Source: Coccinella septempunctata
Lineage: Eukaryota; Arthropoda; Insecta; Coleoptera; Coccinellidae
Reading direction: 5' to 3'
Assembly (NCBI RefSeq): GCF_907165205.1
Contig: NC_058189.1
Span: 54,214,270-54,278,269, forward strand
DNA: 64,000 bases
Positions 37,401-49,400 of the stretch are shown piece by piece (within the stretch, counting starts at the first letter, position 1; each line of letters starts with the position of its first letter). The notes below the pieces were generated by a model. That model did no database searches. It saw nothing but the letters and a program-made list of their open reading frames with translations, and had not been told where the DNA came from. The position numbers were made by a program, and so were the translations under genes.

Positions 37401-40400
37401 AAAATGAAGCAATCATCCATTGAATAGTGTAGAGCATCTAGTCTAGAGCTCATGATGGCCACTCGATGATGAACACCATTTGAAAATCTTAATTCAATGG
37501 AACGATTTTGTAAAATTGTTTTATTTTCTCTCGTTCTCTTTCAATATTGCTGCATAATTATAAAATTAATATTTTCAGTGAATATCGAGTGATGATGTGA
37601 ATTTCAAGTAATGAAGTGAATTTTAGCACTATTGTTATTAAAATTAAAGCTAATATTAAATGCCTATTACATTCAGTTCAGACCTTTTTTCTAAGTTACA
37701 AAAATTTACTTCATTACTTCAACTTCAATTTAAAAATATTTCACAACTGTGGGTTTCAATATTGAAAGAAAACGTGTTGAAATAACAATTTTAAAATATC
37801 GTTTTATTGAACTAAGTTTCACAAAAGATGTGAACACACCTTCTAATGAATGGATGCTTTATTCTGCTTGCATTTCTCATTTGAATTTTAAAAACAAGGT
37901 TTAACATTGAACTAGAACATGACTCATTCTAATAAAAATTCATTCTTTATTTAATTTTGAAAATACTGTCAGTTATACCATTTCAAAATCTCAGTGAAAA
38001 AGGCATGTTTTGTCTTACTTTGGCACTCAGGTAGCCATATTATTTTTCACACTATGCTTTGCAGAACAGAAAATTTGAGTTAGATCTTCGTTCAAAAAAA
38101 AAACTATGCATGCGCTCCAAAAAACATAAATTACTTTCGACAGCGCATCTATCGAGGAATGCTATCTAAAAAACTTCATTTGGAGAATCTCCTTGAGACC
38201 AAAGAATACTAGTTCTGGCTGCTTTTTTGTTATTTAAAAGGAAGTGTATCAACCTACATGAATATAAATTCTGCTTGTAATAGTAATACATAACTAGAAT
38301 ACTACTTTGCATATGAACGTGAGTTATAATCCATAATTCACTAGTGAGTTATTTAACAGTTTGCTTATCTAAAATGACATTAATAATGACAGTCATAACT
38401 GTCATGTATTCGATAAACTTATTTATTTGATACAAAAAGTAGTACTGTACAGTGTACAGCACTCCAATTCAAGCGCCTAACAAGGCGCATCGGAAGAATG
38501 AAAAATTAATGGAAACAACAATTCCAAAGGAATCGTCGTTCCAATAATGTGAGTTAGTCATGAACTATCATAGGAAATCCCAGAGAAGTCGAAAAATTCA
38601 AGTGTATTGAATTTTCCCGGACCAGGGTATGGTTATATTTAGTGAGCGAACCCCCTCAATTCACCCGTGGTCCTTGATGAATGTTTGCACATTCGATGAC
38701 TGCGGGTAGTAGTTGAACTTGGGAGCCATGAACTGTTGTAGGAGTCTGCAGAGAAAGTGAGGTTTTGGTTCAGCCTTTGTGTGACAGGTGGCGTATCGTG
38801 ATGAGATATCTCAAAGCGACGTCCCAAGATCGCATAAGACTACCATCCTCCGCTCGAGGGATTCAGTGCTATACTGTACTGACGAGGGAAAATGATCCCG
38901 AAACCGGTCTACAGTTGCACTTGAATTTTTCGACTTCTCTGGGATTTCCTATGATAGTTCATGACTAACTCACATTATTGGAACGACGATTCCTTTGGAA
39001 TTGTTGTTTCCATTAATTTTTCATTATTTATTTGACTCCATAGACGAAAATGCATGGAGTTGCATCTTTCTCAGTCTTCGTATTCAAGGAACAACCAGTG
39101 GCTTCCCTACTCTGACCAAAATATCTCTGTGTTTCCAACTGATCTCAAATCGAGCCATTGAACTCGCCATACAATCAGAATAAAAGCATAAAGACTACTC
39201 ATTTTTTCACAATGGACATCGAATTCGCTTTTTTCAAGCAATAATCCATCATATTGCGCTCCCTGATTCAGGGATGAAAGGTCAATTCAAAAAGCGAGCA
39301 CCATCGAATATTAGTTACAAGGAAATACACTAAGCCTTCGGAACAAAGAGGTTTAGAGCCCTTTCAAGTGAACAAGGATCTTTTGTGAATTTCGGCGGTT
39401 CACCGCATCGTGGTCATTAATTCATGGAAAGAATCGTTCCCAACTCATTTTATGTTTTTCTATTCCAGGGAGAGAAAGGGGATCCAGGCAGAAGGGGCAG
39501 GAGGGGCAAGCCTGGACCTCCCGGACCACCAGGAAAATCTTCATCGTCCGACATTTGGACAGTGAGTATTATTCCGAAATCATTCTGATTTTTTAGCCCG
39601 AGGACACGCTGTCTTTCAAAGGAGAAAACCTTCACTCATTTCTATTTTGAGGATTTTATACTATTCATATGATGCACGATTGAAAAATGTTCCATAGAAG
39701 GATATATTCGTTTATTCTTACAAATAAAGCCCGTTTGCAACAGTCGAGAATTCTCTGGAGAATTCTCTACAAAATTCTCGCAAGAAAAGGGCGGAGACTA
39801 TTTAGTACGCAACTGAACAGAGAATTCTACCGAAAGTGCGTATGTAACGGTACATAATTCACGGCGCATGAAATCTCGAGTAAATTTTCTAGAGAATTCT
39901 CGGCTGTTGCAAACGGGCTTAATATGAGAAACTCTTTGGATTCAATAATTACTTCGAGAAAGGGATGAAATTCAACATTTAACATCATAAACTGAGAAAG
40001 TTATAAACTGAATTATATGATTTTTTCTATAATAGCATGAGTAATTTAATCATTAAACGTGTTTTGTTGTCCCAACATCAATGTCAATATCTTGAAAATA
40101 AACTTTACCTTCTTGAATAACTTTTGTTGATGAAAATCGTGTAGGTTATTCAGAAATAAGCTAGAATAGCATGCTCTTTTAAATCTGGGTTCCTGATCAC
40201 TCGGAAAATAATGAAGAAGACACCACTCTTGCCAGAAGAAAAAGAAACAGCTCCCTAAAGATGGCAACTGAAAATTAATTTTTAATGTTTTTCTTAGAGA
40301 CCAGAACACTGACAAGAATGAAATTGAACAGATATTCCATGAGAGGGAGAAGGCATTAAAATTTTTTTATGGTGTTCCCCTTTGATAGCAATTGGTAGAA

Positions 40401-43400
40401 AAGCCACCCCTCAAGTTTGTTTCAATTTTCATATAACATTGAGAAATTAATTTTTTTTAGCTTTATTTATTTTGAACGAAAAAGGTCTCTTGTAATTCAT
40501 CAAAATCTATGTAGGGTCAGTCTTATAGACTGGAATTATCTTAAAGCTTAAATTTCCTAGTAGCCGGATATTAAGCTGACCAAAGATTATATAGTAGAAA
40601 GAGAGGAACGCCCTTATATCTCTTGTAGTAAAAACCGACTACATTTTGATTAGTGATAACACTTTTGACAATGAGATGGCTCTGAAAACGTACTGTCTGT
40701 TTAGTATTAGTTTTCTGTTTTATAATTAAAAGGCGCGAAATTAGAATTCTTTTCCTTGTATTGAATTTCAATATCACCTCTATTGAGACCAGAAAACAAA
40801 CATCCTGAGGGACAAAACAAAAGTATGGTTTTGTGTTGTGATCATCGTTTTCGATCTAAATCAATAAAACCTTTGTATTTCTGAATATACAGGGTGATTC
40901 AAAACTCGGGACGAAAAATTGAGGGACATATAGAGACTGATATTTTTGATTAAATGTAAAAAAAAATTTGGCTGATGAGGCTTCCTTTCCGGAGTTTTTG
41001 GACAATAATGTTTCTGTTTGCAACCAATTGAATTTCATAAATTACCACCGCATGTTGGACGAAATGTTGTCGCCTGGTTAAACCAAAATTTCACTGGATG
41101 GATTAGTCGGCGTGGTCAGGTACTATGGCCAACGAGATCACCTGATTCGAATCCTTTGGATTATTTTGTATGGGGACATTTGAAACAACAAGTTTACGCA
41201 GTGGAAATCAATGATCAAGAACAATTAATGGAACGAATTATTAATACAGTCGAATGCACTCAGAATAGGTAAAACATGCACATGTACAATTCCTTTATTA
41301 TTCTGCTTTTCCAAGCATGTATCGATGCTAATGGAGGCATTTTTGAACATTTAATTTAATTTTTGTTGTATTTTTATCAGCTATTAGAGTTTTAAATTGA
41401 TGACATGCAGAAATTTTTAACACATATATCGCGGAAACAAGGCAATATCAAAAAAATTTATTTTACTTTTTTTATCAAGAATAGCAGCCTGCATACGTTC
41501 CTCAATTTTTCGCCTCGAGTTCTGAATCACCCTGTATTGAAGAAATAGCAATTGAGAATCATTGAATGGACCTATAAACTTCATAATTTTCCCTTCATGT
41601 AGAGGATGCTTTCTGCATATAACAGTTCACGTGGAAAAACAGTTCTCAATTGTCTTACAGTAAAATGTTCACTGCACATGGTGTAGGCAGTGGTGTTTGC
41701 TGAAGTCATTGTCTTTACGCCATGAACATTTTATCCACTCCAGAGCACTGAAAATAAAGATCAGTGAATGACCAAGTCACAAATTACAAGTTTTAATACT
41801 TACAATTTGCATTTTCCTAAGTAAAGTAAAAACTTAATTTCATAAAATCCATTTTATATTATTTTACCCACACCATTCAATAATTATCGAACGATATTTT
41901 GGAGTTTTCTCCAAGAAATTAGACAAAAAAATCAATAATCAGCAACTAGAATCAGCTAGATAAATAGCTGTACGAGAATCAAAACATTCGAAATATCTTT
42001 GATCAAAATGGCCATCTGAAATCTTAAAAAATTTCATATGATACTGCAAATGGCCCACAAATTAATATTTCAACCAGTCTTAACGTCCTTATAACACATT
42101 TGAAACACAGATGGCGCTCACATCACTTTAGTCGCTTCGTTTCCCATTTTTCTACTCTATAATCTTTGATGCTGACATTATAGATCATCACCAAAAATGT
42201 TTTGATTGTTTTCTCGTTTCCATAGAATGTCTGCTCAATTTCATATCTCTCAGTTTTCTGAGTTCTAAGAAAAAAATTAAGAATTGCTTTTCACATGACA
42301 TCTTGAGGGGACTGCTAAAAAAAAATGTTCATCAAAGATCTACTATTTTTTAAACAGGAATCATTCCTTGAATTTAAATTAATCATTTACACCCATGTAA
42401 GTCTGCTAAGGTGATATGTCTTGAGGCCGTCAAGTTTGAGACGTGCTGATTTTAGGAAACCTGTTCATTTTCAGCCATTTCGCCAGTTTTTTATCGAATT
42501 CATAAATATCGCGGCTCTTTCTCATCCCCTGTCATCTGCATAGCGCTGGAAAATGTGGAGAAGGCATTTTCAGTCCTTGATTATCACGATCGCATCTGCC
42601 GGTTTTCAGAAAATCCATTGAAACCCATTAGACCTATAACAACTTTCGATAATTGCCTTCCAAACTGATTCTCCAAAAGTTTATCTTCCAATTAAAACTG
42701 TCCGAACTTGATGTTTGTTTCCGAAGGACATCTGTTTTCCATCATTTTGGTGGTGAGTGCTCTGGATGTTCGATTCTTAATTTTCGAATGTCATTTATTA
42801 TTGGAAGAACTTGGGGTCCAGTTACTTCGAGGCTAGATGTTTTCAATCATTCAATGCGCTGTCATATTACCACCCTTTCCTTGAATTTTTTCAATCAATT
42901 GATATGTTCTCGTTCAACAAACTACACCCAGTGCAAAAAAAGCACGTTTGTGATTTGAAGAAATTGAATCACATGATTTTATTGATTTAATTTCAATTTC
43001 AAAATCCCCAAATTAATTTTTTATAAGGTTCCTAAGTTGTAGTGAGCTATAGGTCTTAATTGAACAAATCTGTTCGTGTTAAGTCGATTGTACCTCAAAA
43101 AAAATTGTTTGTTTGGAGATACGTAGATGAAATAAATTACTAGAAAAATTAAAAATTTGCACACATGGATCATAACCAAATTCTGCGTGAATTCGAATAA
43201 TTCAGGATAATAGAAATAATAATAGAGGGATCCACTTAGAAAAACAAATTTGAAGAGAACTACACTTATTTCAAATAAAAAGCCCATAGAGTTTTCACTG
43301 AACATGAATTTTCAAAAAACTAATTCTAATGAATAGATTCCCATAAATTTATTATCAATTTAGCTTATCATACACTAACTTCAGGTCCTAAATTATCTCT

Positions 43401-46400
43401 ATGAAGTAAATTAATACACTGAAAGAGTAAAAAAAAAGTTCATTAAAATCGGTTTTTTTCGACTGACAATAGCGAGCCTATAAATATAAGAGTAACAAGG
43501 TTAGAAAGGTTTTTCGACGCAGAATTTTATCTTTTTCAATTTCGAATACCATGGCATTTTCCGTACGATGCATCGTTTGCAAGACAAAAGGAAAAACTAC
43601 GAAAATTTCAAGGTATTTCGCGTTTTTATAACTGAGCCTTTACTGCTACGAGGCAGCAAACTTCGGATTCGTATTCAGCACCCCAAGAAACATAAAATAT
43701 ATACTATACAGGGTGATTCATAACTATTGGGACAGATTGGGCAGATTGTTTGGACCCAAATATGGCGATAGGACCAAATATAACTCAATAAAATATTGCT
43801 GTGCAAAAAGATAGAGGGCGTTAAAGTTGAATTAATAAAGGACTTTCGAACTTCGAAGGAAATATTATTCTTTCCCCTTATAAAAAATTCAACTTTAACG
43901 CCCTCTATCTTTTTCTACAGCAATATTTTATTGAGGTATATTTGGTCCTATCGCCATATTTTGGTCCAAACAATCTGCCCTTAGTCTATGTCCCAATAGT
44001 TATGAATCACCCTGTATAATGCTACGAAACAGGCACTTTCATTGTGCCATTTGATCAGACTAATGAAAATTGACCTGTTTCAGCATTTTCTACAAAATAG
44101 CAAATACTGAAGATTTTCTGCGTTACTTTTTACTCACTCTCTAGGTATAGCCATGTACAACTCATAATTTCAGTTGTCCCAAAGCTTGGCAACAGAATCC
44201 CTAGCATTCGTCGGGTGAGACCTCTTAAATTCTGCTCATTTTGTCCACTTCATTTTCCGTTGTTCCTAGTTGTACACACACCAATTAATGACAGACAATA
44301 ATTCCTGCTTATCTGTGAGCCGCACTTTTACCGCCAGCGCAGTTACAAAATCTCGTTAGGTTGTTCCATTCTGGTCAGGAATGAGTTCCTCTTCCTCGCA
44401 AAATGAAAAAGGTTGCGGAGATAGGGAAGTTCTTCAGAACAAATGTTTCACTTCGACGAATCGTCGAGAATGGCTGTTGGGGAGCTAGTGAGTTATTTCG
44501 AAGGGAAAATCAAAACAATTTCTACCCTTGCGCTGCTTTTTATATCTGTCTTGAACTTCCTCTTCTCAATATGAAAACAGGAAGAAGAATCAAGACAGTG
44601 GTTGACGAAATATTAAAATTTAAAATGAGTTAAACGCTCGGAATTGTGGCTCATTAGAATACTTGTAGGAATAAAAGACGAATACATGTACTGTTTTTGG
44701 GTCAAATGCTCGAACAGGGTAATTTTTATTTCAAACAAGTTGTCCTGCCATAGTGAGGGAATATTTATAGTTGGCGAGCTGACGATGCTAAATCGGGATT
44801 TACTCGAGCGTCATGGAGAAGTAGTGGATTTTGAAGATTATAATATGGTGGAAAAAAAAAGGTTCTATTTAAATCTGACAGTTTGCGTGGTGGGGCTGGC
44901 CGTACGGAAGAGTTGAAAATGGTAAAAAAAATTTTTGTTGAGCTTGCCGGATTTTAGAGGATATGTTTATTAAACCCAAAGAAAGCTACTTTTCAAGAGA
45001 CTGACAACTCGGACGTGACGCACGGTCACAGGAGTCCTTTCAACATGCAAAAAAAAAAATTCGTTACTTGTACATACTCGAGCGTGTCAGATTTTCATTC
45101 AGATGGTTAATATCGGTGTTGCAGACGTGTTAACCCATTAATCTGACAATAATCAGCAGGGTTTCTCAATCTGACAGTTTGCAGATGATAACAAAGCATT
45201 TTTTTGAATTATCTACCTTCCTGTTGCTTTAATCGTTTCTGTATTTATTATAAAAGTCGTGGATAATAAAATTCTATACAACTTTTGTCTGAAGCAATTT
45301 CACATACCCTTAACAGTTTTCGAGTTATAGGTAACGACGAGGGCTTAGCTACACATGCGAAATGCCAAGGTCAATGTAGAAACCCAGTCTAATTTACATT
45401 CATCACCATATATCTCAAAAACGGTCAAACGTAGAAAAAATAGCTTCGAACAAAATTTGTAGATAATGTTATGCTCTACAACTTTTATGATGAATGTGAA
45501 AACAATTTGAAGCCCAGGAGGGGAGATAATTCGAAATAACTGATTTTTATTACCTTTATGGCCAATTTTTATTGTTTCGGCTTGCTGAAACTCTCAGATT
45601 ATACTTTTTCCGTTCTTCTTGAATCATTAGCTTCAAAATAAAAAAAAAGGCCACCGCGCTCGAAAATGTACACGTGACAATTTTTTTTGCATGTTTGGCG
45701 CCCTGTCACACATTTTCGTCACGATTAAGTTGACAGATCTAGAGAATACATACTTACTTTTCAACATGTAACATGTAGGTAATCATCTTAATATAAGAGA
45801 TACACAAAATTAAATTGAATAGTATGAAAAGCGGTAAATGTTTTCATTTTAGACTCTTCATTAAAAAATTTATGTATTACCTACACATATTTATACCGGG
45901 TGGCCCACCCCAGACGCGGCGCTCATTTTGAGGGAGTAAATAAAGATATTTTGAAAATCTTTTCTTGTGGTGTGTGTAGGGTGTTCAAAAGCACAATTCA
46001 AAATTATTGCCAGATATACAGGGTCTTCGAAAACAAAGAAATAGACCAAAGTTACACTTTTTTAAATTAACACTCTGCATTTGACGTCAAAAATGGAATG
46101 GCAAGCTAAAATTATGATGATTTTCTTCAGATCACTTTATACCTTAGAAGGACCATTCATGAAATAATGGCGAAAATGGTTTACTATTATAGTTTTGAAT
46201 TAAGAATCGAAAATTGATCAGAACCTATCAGGTTAAGATTTAGGAAAATTTTATGAAGATAGTTTCGAAATAAATTGTTTCGTTCAACGAGATATAGAAA
46301 TACCGGGTGTGCCATTTGAAATAAGAAAGTTTTCGATGATTTTTTGTAGTTCATGTTTGAGAATTAATTATGATCGCTCTGTATATTCAAGAGTTGAAAT

Positions 46401-49400
46401 TTTCTTTTTTATGTAGGAGTAGCCAACTTGTCTACTCGAAAAAATTCTGTCTGTATCGCTGGCGTAACTAGTTTCTTCATTAATTGCTATTTAAAAAAAC
46501 TCCATATTTTCGACTTTCCGCCATTATCTCGGTAAAGGGTGCATTTAAGGTACAGAGTGATCTGAAAAAACTCATCATAACTTGAGCTTGGCATTCCATT
46601 TTTGAAGTCAAATATAGGGTGTTACATTTAAAAATGTTTAACTTTGGTCTACATCTTTGTTTTCGAACACCATGTATATATGACAATAATTTCAACTTGT
46701 GCTTTGGGACATCCTACACAACAAGAAAAGATTTTCAAAATATCTTCATTAACTCTCTCAAAATGAGCGCCGCGTCTGGGGTGGGCCACCCGGTATATAT
46801 AGTATCCCTTTGTGAACAACATTCTCATTTTTGACTGCCGCATAAATAAATGAAGTTGAGGGTTTGTCAACACAAGAACAGGTTACATAAAATTGATGGA
46901 TTGAGTGTCGATTGAAATCATGGGAATGGGAGGTTTTAAAAATATCTTCTCCTTTATACAGTGTGTTTCAATGGCTCTCGAAATGTCTCAAAAACTATAG
47001 AATATACGAATGGAAAGTTATTACCGAAAAACCGTTTTTCAAAAAATATTAGCAGATTTCACTGGTTTTCAGAATTCACTGGTATAGCGACAATTTCTGA
47101 CAAATTTTTTTGTTTCAACAAAATTTTTTGCACAATATATTCCGAAAATTCTGCTCCCATATTCTGAAAACTTTATCAATTCTTTTCAAATATATGAATA
47201 CAATAATTCTGCAAGAACAGAACACTTTTGGATAACTTTCCGATAGCAGTCAACGAAATCGAACCGAAATTCCCTATTTTTCTCTCCATATCCAGATGAT
47301 TAATTATGTTATTACTTCAGGGTGATCCCATAAAACTAAACTTTATTTTAATGCTGATACTTAGGCACAGTTGTACAATTCAAGCTCCAGCTGAGTTCAA
47401 GTTTGAGCCCAGTTTTAACTTCGACAATTCCGAACAATTTTGACAGGTTAAACTAGGCTCGAATTTAAACTGTACAACCGGGCCTTGGTGATGAATCGAA
47501 ACCCCATCTATACAATTTTCATATAAGTACTTTTTTTCGAATTTTGAAGCTCAGTTCTGCTTCAACTTTCGGCATGAAACTTTGTACTGACACTTCTTCG
47601 TCGACGAAGCCGATCTACTTCGGCTCTTCCATGAATCATTAAGTGGCATATGTTTTATGAGGCTTGCACTTCTCCAGATTCATTCCTCTAGCTTACAGGC
47701 AACCCCCCAAGGTTCTGGAAAGGAAATGTTTTTTTTCACAAATGCCAGTAAGTAGGTACAAACTGCGTATCTAAAGATAATTTGGATTCCGGATTTACAA
47801 CGCTAGAGCTAAAAGGATTCTCGAGCTGCGAAACGCAGCATTCTATCCAGTTTCGCAGTTAAAACACGAAATGCCACTTCCACACTTTCCGCATTAACCA
47901 GAATCGCGGATATGAATGGATAACGAGGGGAAGAACTGAAAATGAATCAAGTGGATTTCAGGTGAGATGAATCACCGTTTCGAGTGCAAGAACGCTTGAT
48001 ATTGATATTCCCATTGTGAGAATTGTGAGAACGGTTAGATTGTCACTCTGAGTGAAATTCGAATGATCGCTCGAATTCGAATGAAGCGGTGGATTAGGAG
48101 AAACCCCAGACACCGCAATCCGTAGGTTGTCTTCAGACACTCTGCTGCTTCCACGATTTCCCCACTTGTATTGGGACTGCAGAAAGATGAAGGGCAAGGT
48201 TACATGGCGCAATGCAACACACGTCAAATCCTGAGTTGTGCTGTTCGAATTTTTTCGTGATTTCCTCTCATCTTCCAGACAATCGAAAATGAATAGAAAA
48301 GTTAGCCCAGTACTTTTGTTTTTTGTTCCTAAAAATTAGTGGAATAATTTGTGCTATATTTGTGGTGACTTGTGCCTTTGAGATTTTCGGAAGAAGATCC
48401 CAACCTTTTCTTCAAATGGTGGATATTAGAAAAGATCAGTAGATTGTTGAAAAATCAATGTACAGGGTGGGCAAAATTGGTGATGAAGTACAACTTTTTA
48501 ATCCAACGGGATAGAGGAAAATAAAGGTGCCATTCATGTCGTCTTTTTCAAGAAACTAATAATGTTATCAACTATCAACTGCATTCGTCTATCTTCTTTT
48601 GTTTTTAAGTTATAGGCCAAAATTTAAATTTGGGCGAATTCAACTTTGGTCATTATCTCCGTTTCTGTTTGTGCTAGAATGTTGAAATGAAAACGTTATA
48701 TAGACACTTTTTTGATAGCAACCCAGTGGCGTACTATGATTTTTTCCTACAGGTTTATTTGCTGAGCTATAACATGAAGTTGTATTTTTTTTCTTATGGA
48801 AACAGTAGTTTAAAATGACTCACAATGAATCGCCGTGTTTTCACCGTTTCAGCAATATATCATACACCGCCCTCAGTCTTTCTAAGTCATTTTAAACTTC
48901 TGTTTTCATAAGAAAAAACACATCTTCATGTTGTAGCTCAACGAATATATCTGTAAAAAATCATAGTACGCCACTGGATTGCTATCAAAAAAATGTCTTT
49001 ATAATGTTTTCATTTCAACATCCTAGCTTAAACAGAAACGGAGATAATGACCAAAGTTGAAATTTTAATTTTGACCTATAACTCGAAAACAAAAGAAGAT
49101 AGGGGAATGCTATTGATGGCATTATTAGTTTCTCGAAAAATGACGACCGAAATGTGCCATGCATTTTCCTCTATCTCGTTTATTTGAAAAAGTACAGGTA
49201 TCAACAATTTTGCCCACCCTGTACATGGCAACAGGACTAAAATTCATACCGTTGAGGATCGCAACTCTCCATACACAACATACGACTCGTTAAGTTTTAT
49301 ATTGCGTCATAAATTATAACAACAACAGTGTGTTGCCCGAATCCAACTTTCATAAAGAAAATCGTAAATTGAACTCTAGTATGGACAGCTGATGACTAAA

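Larger units (their letters stand above)
40581..42168. mobile_element. CAAAGATTATAGAGTAGAAA-TIR element, copy 2
   Basis: Starts CAAAGATTATATAGTAGAAA and ends TTCTACTCTATAATCTTTG. Homologous to 13421-15135 on both sides of a mariner-type insertion at 40890-41534. Confidence 0.82.

Noticed and set aside
38796..38817. A second hammerhead-like stretch (GTGATGAGATATCTCAAAG) upstream of the main one
   Set aside because: The first core residue is G instead of C, the GAAA box is not intact, and no matching cleavage triplet or stem I partner was found. At best a decayed copy.
40972..41005. CTGATGAG next to a C/G-rich hairpin as another ribozyme
   Set aside because: No GAAA box after the hairpin; it lies inside the mariner-type element.
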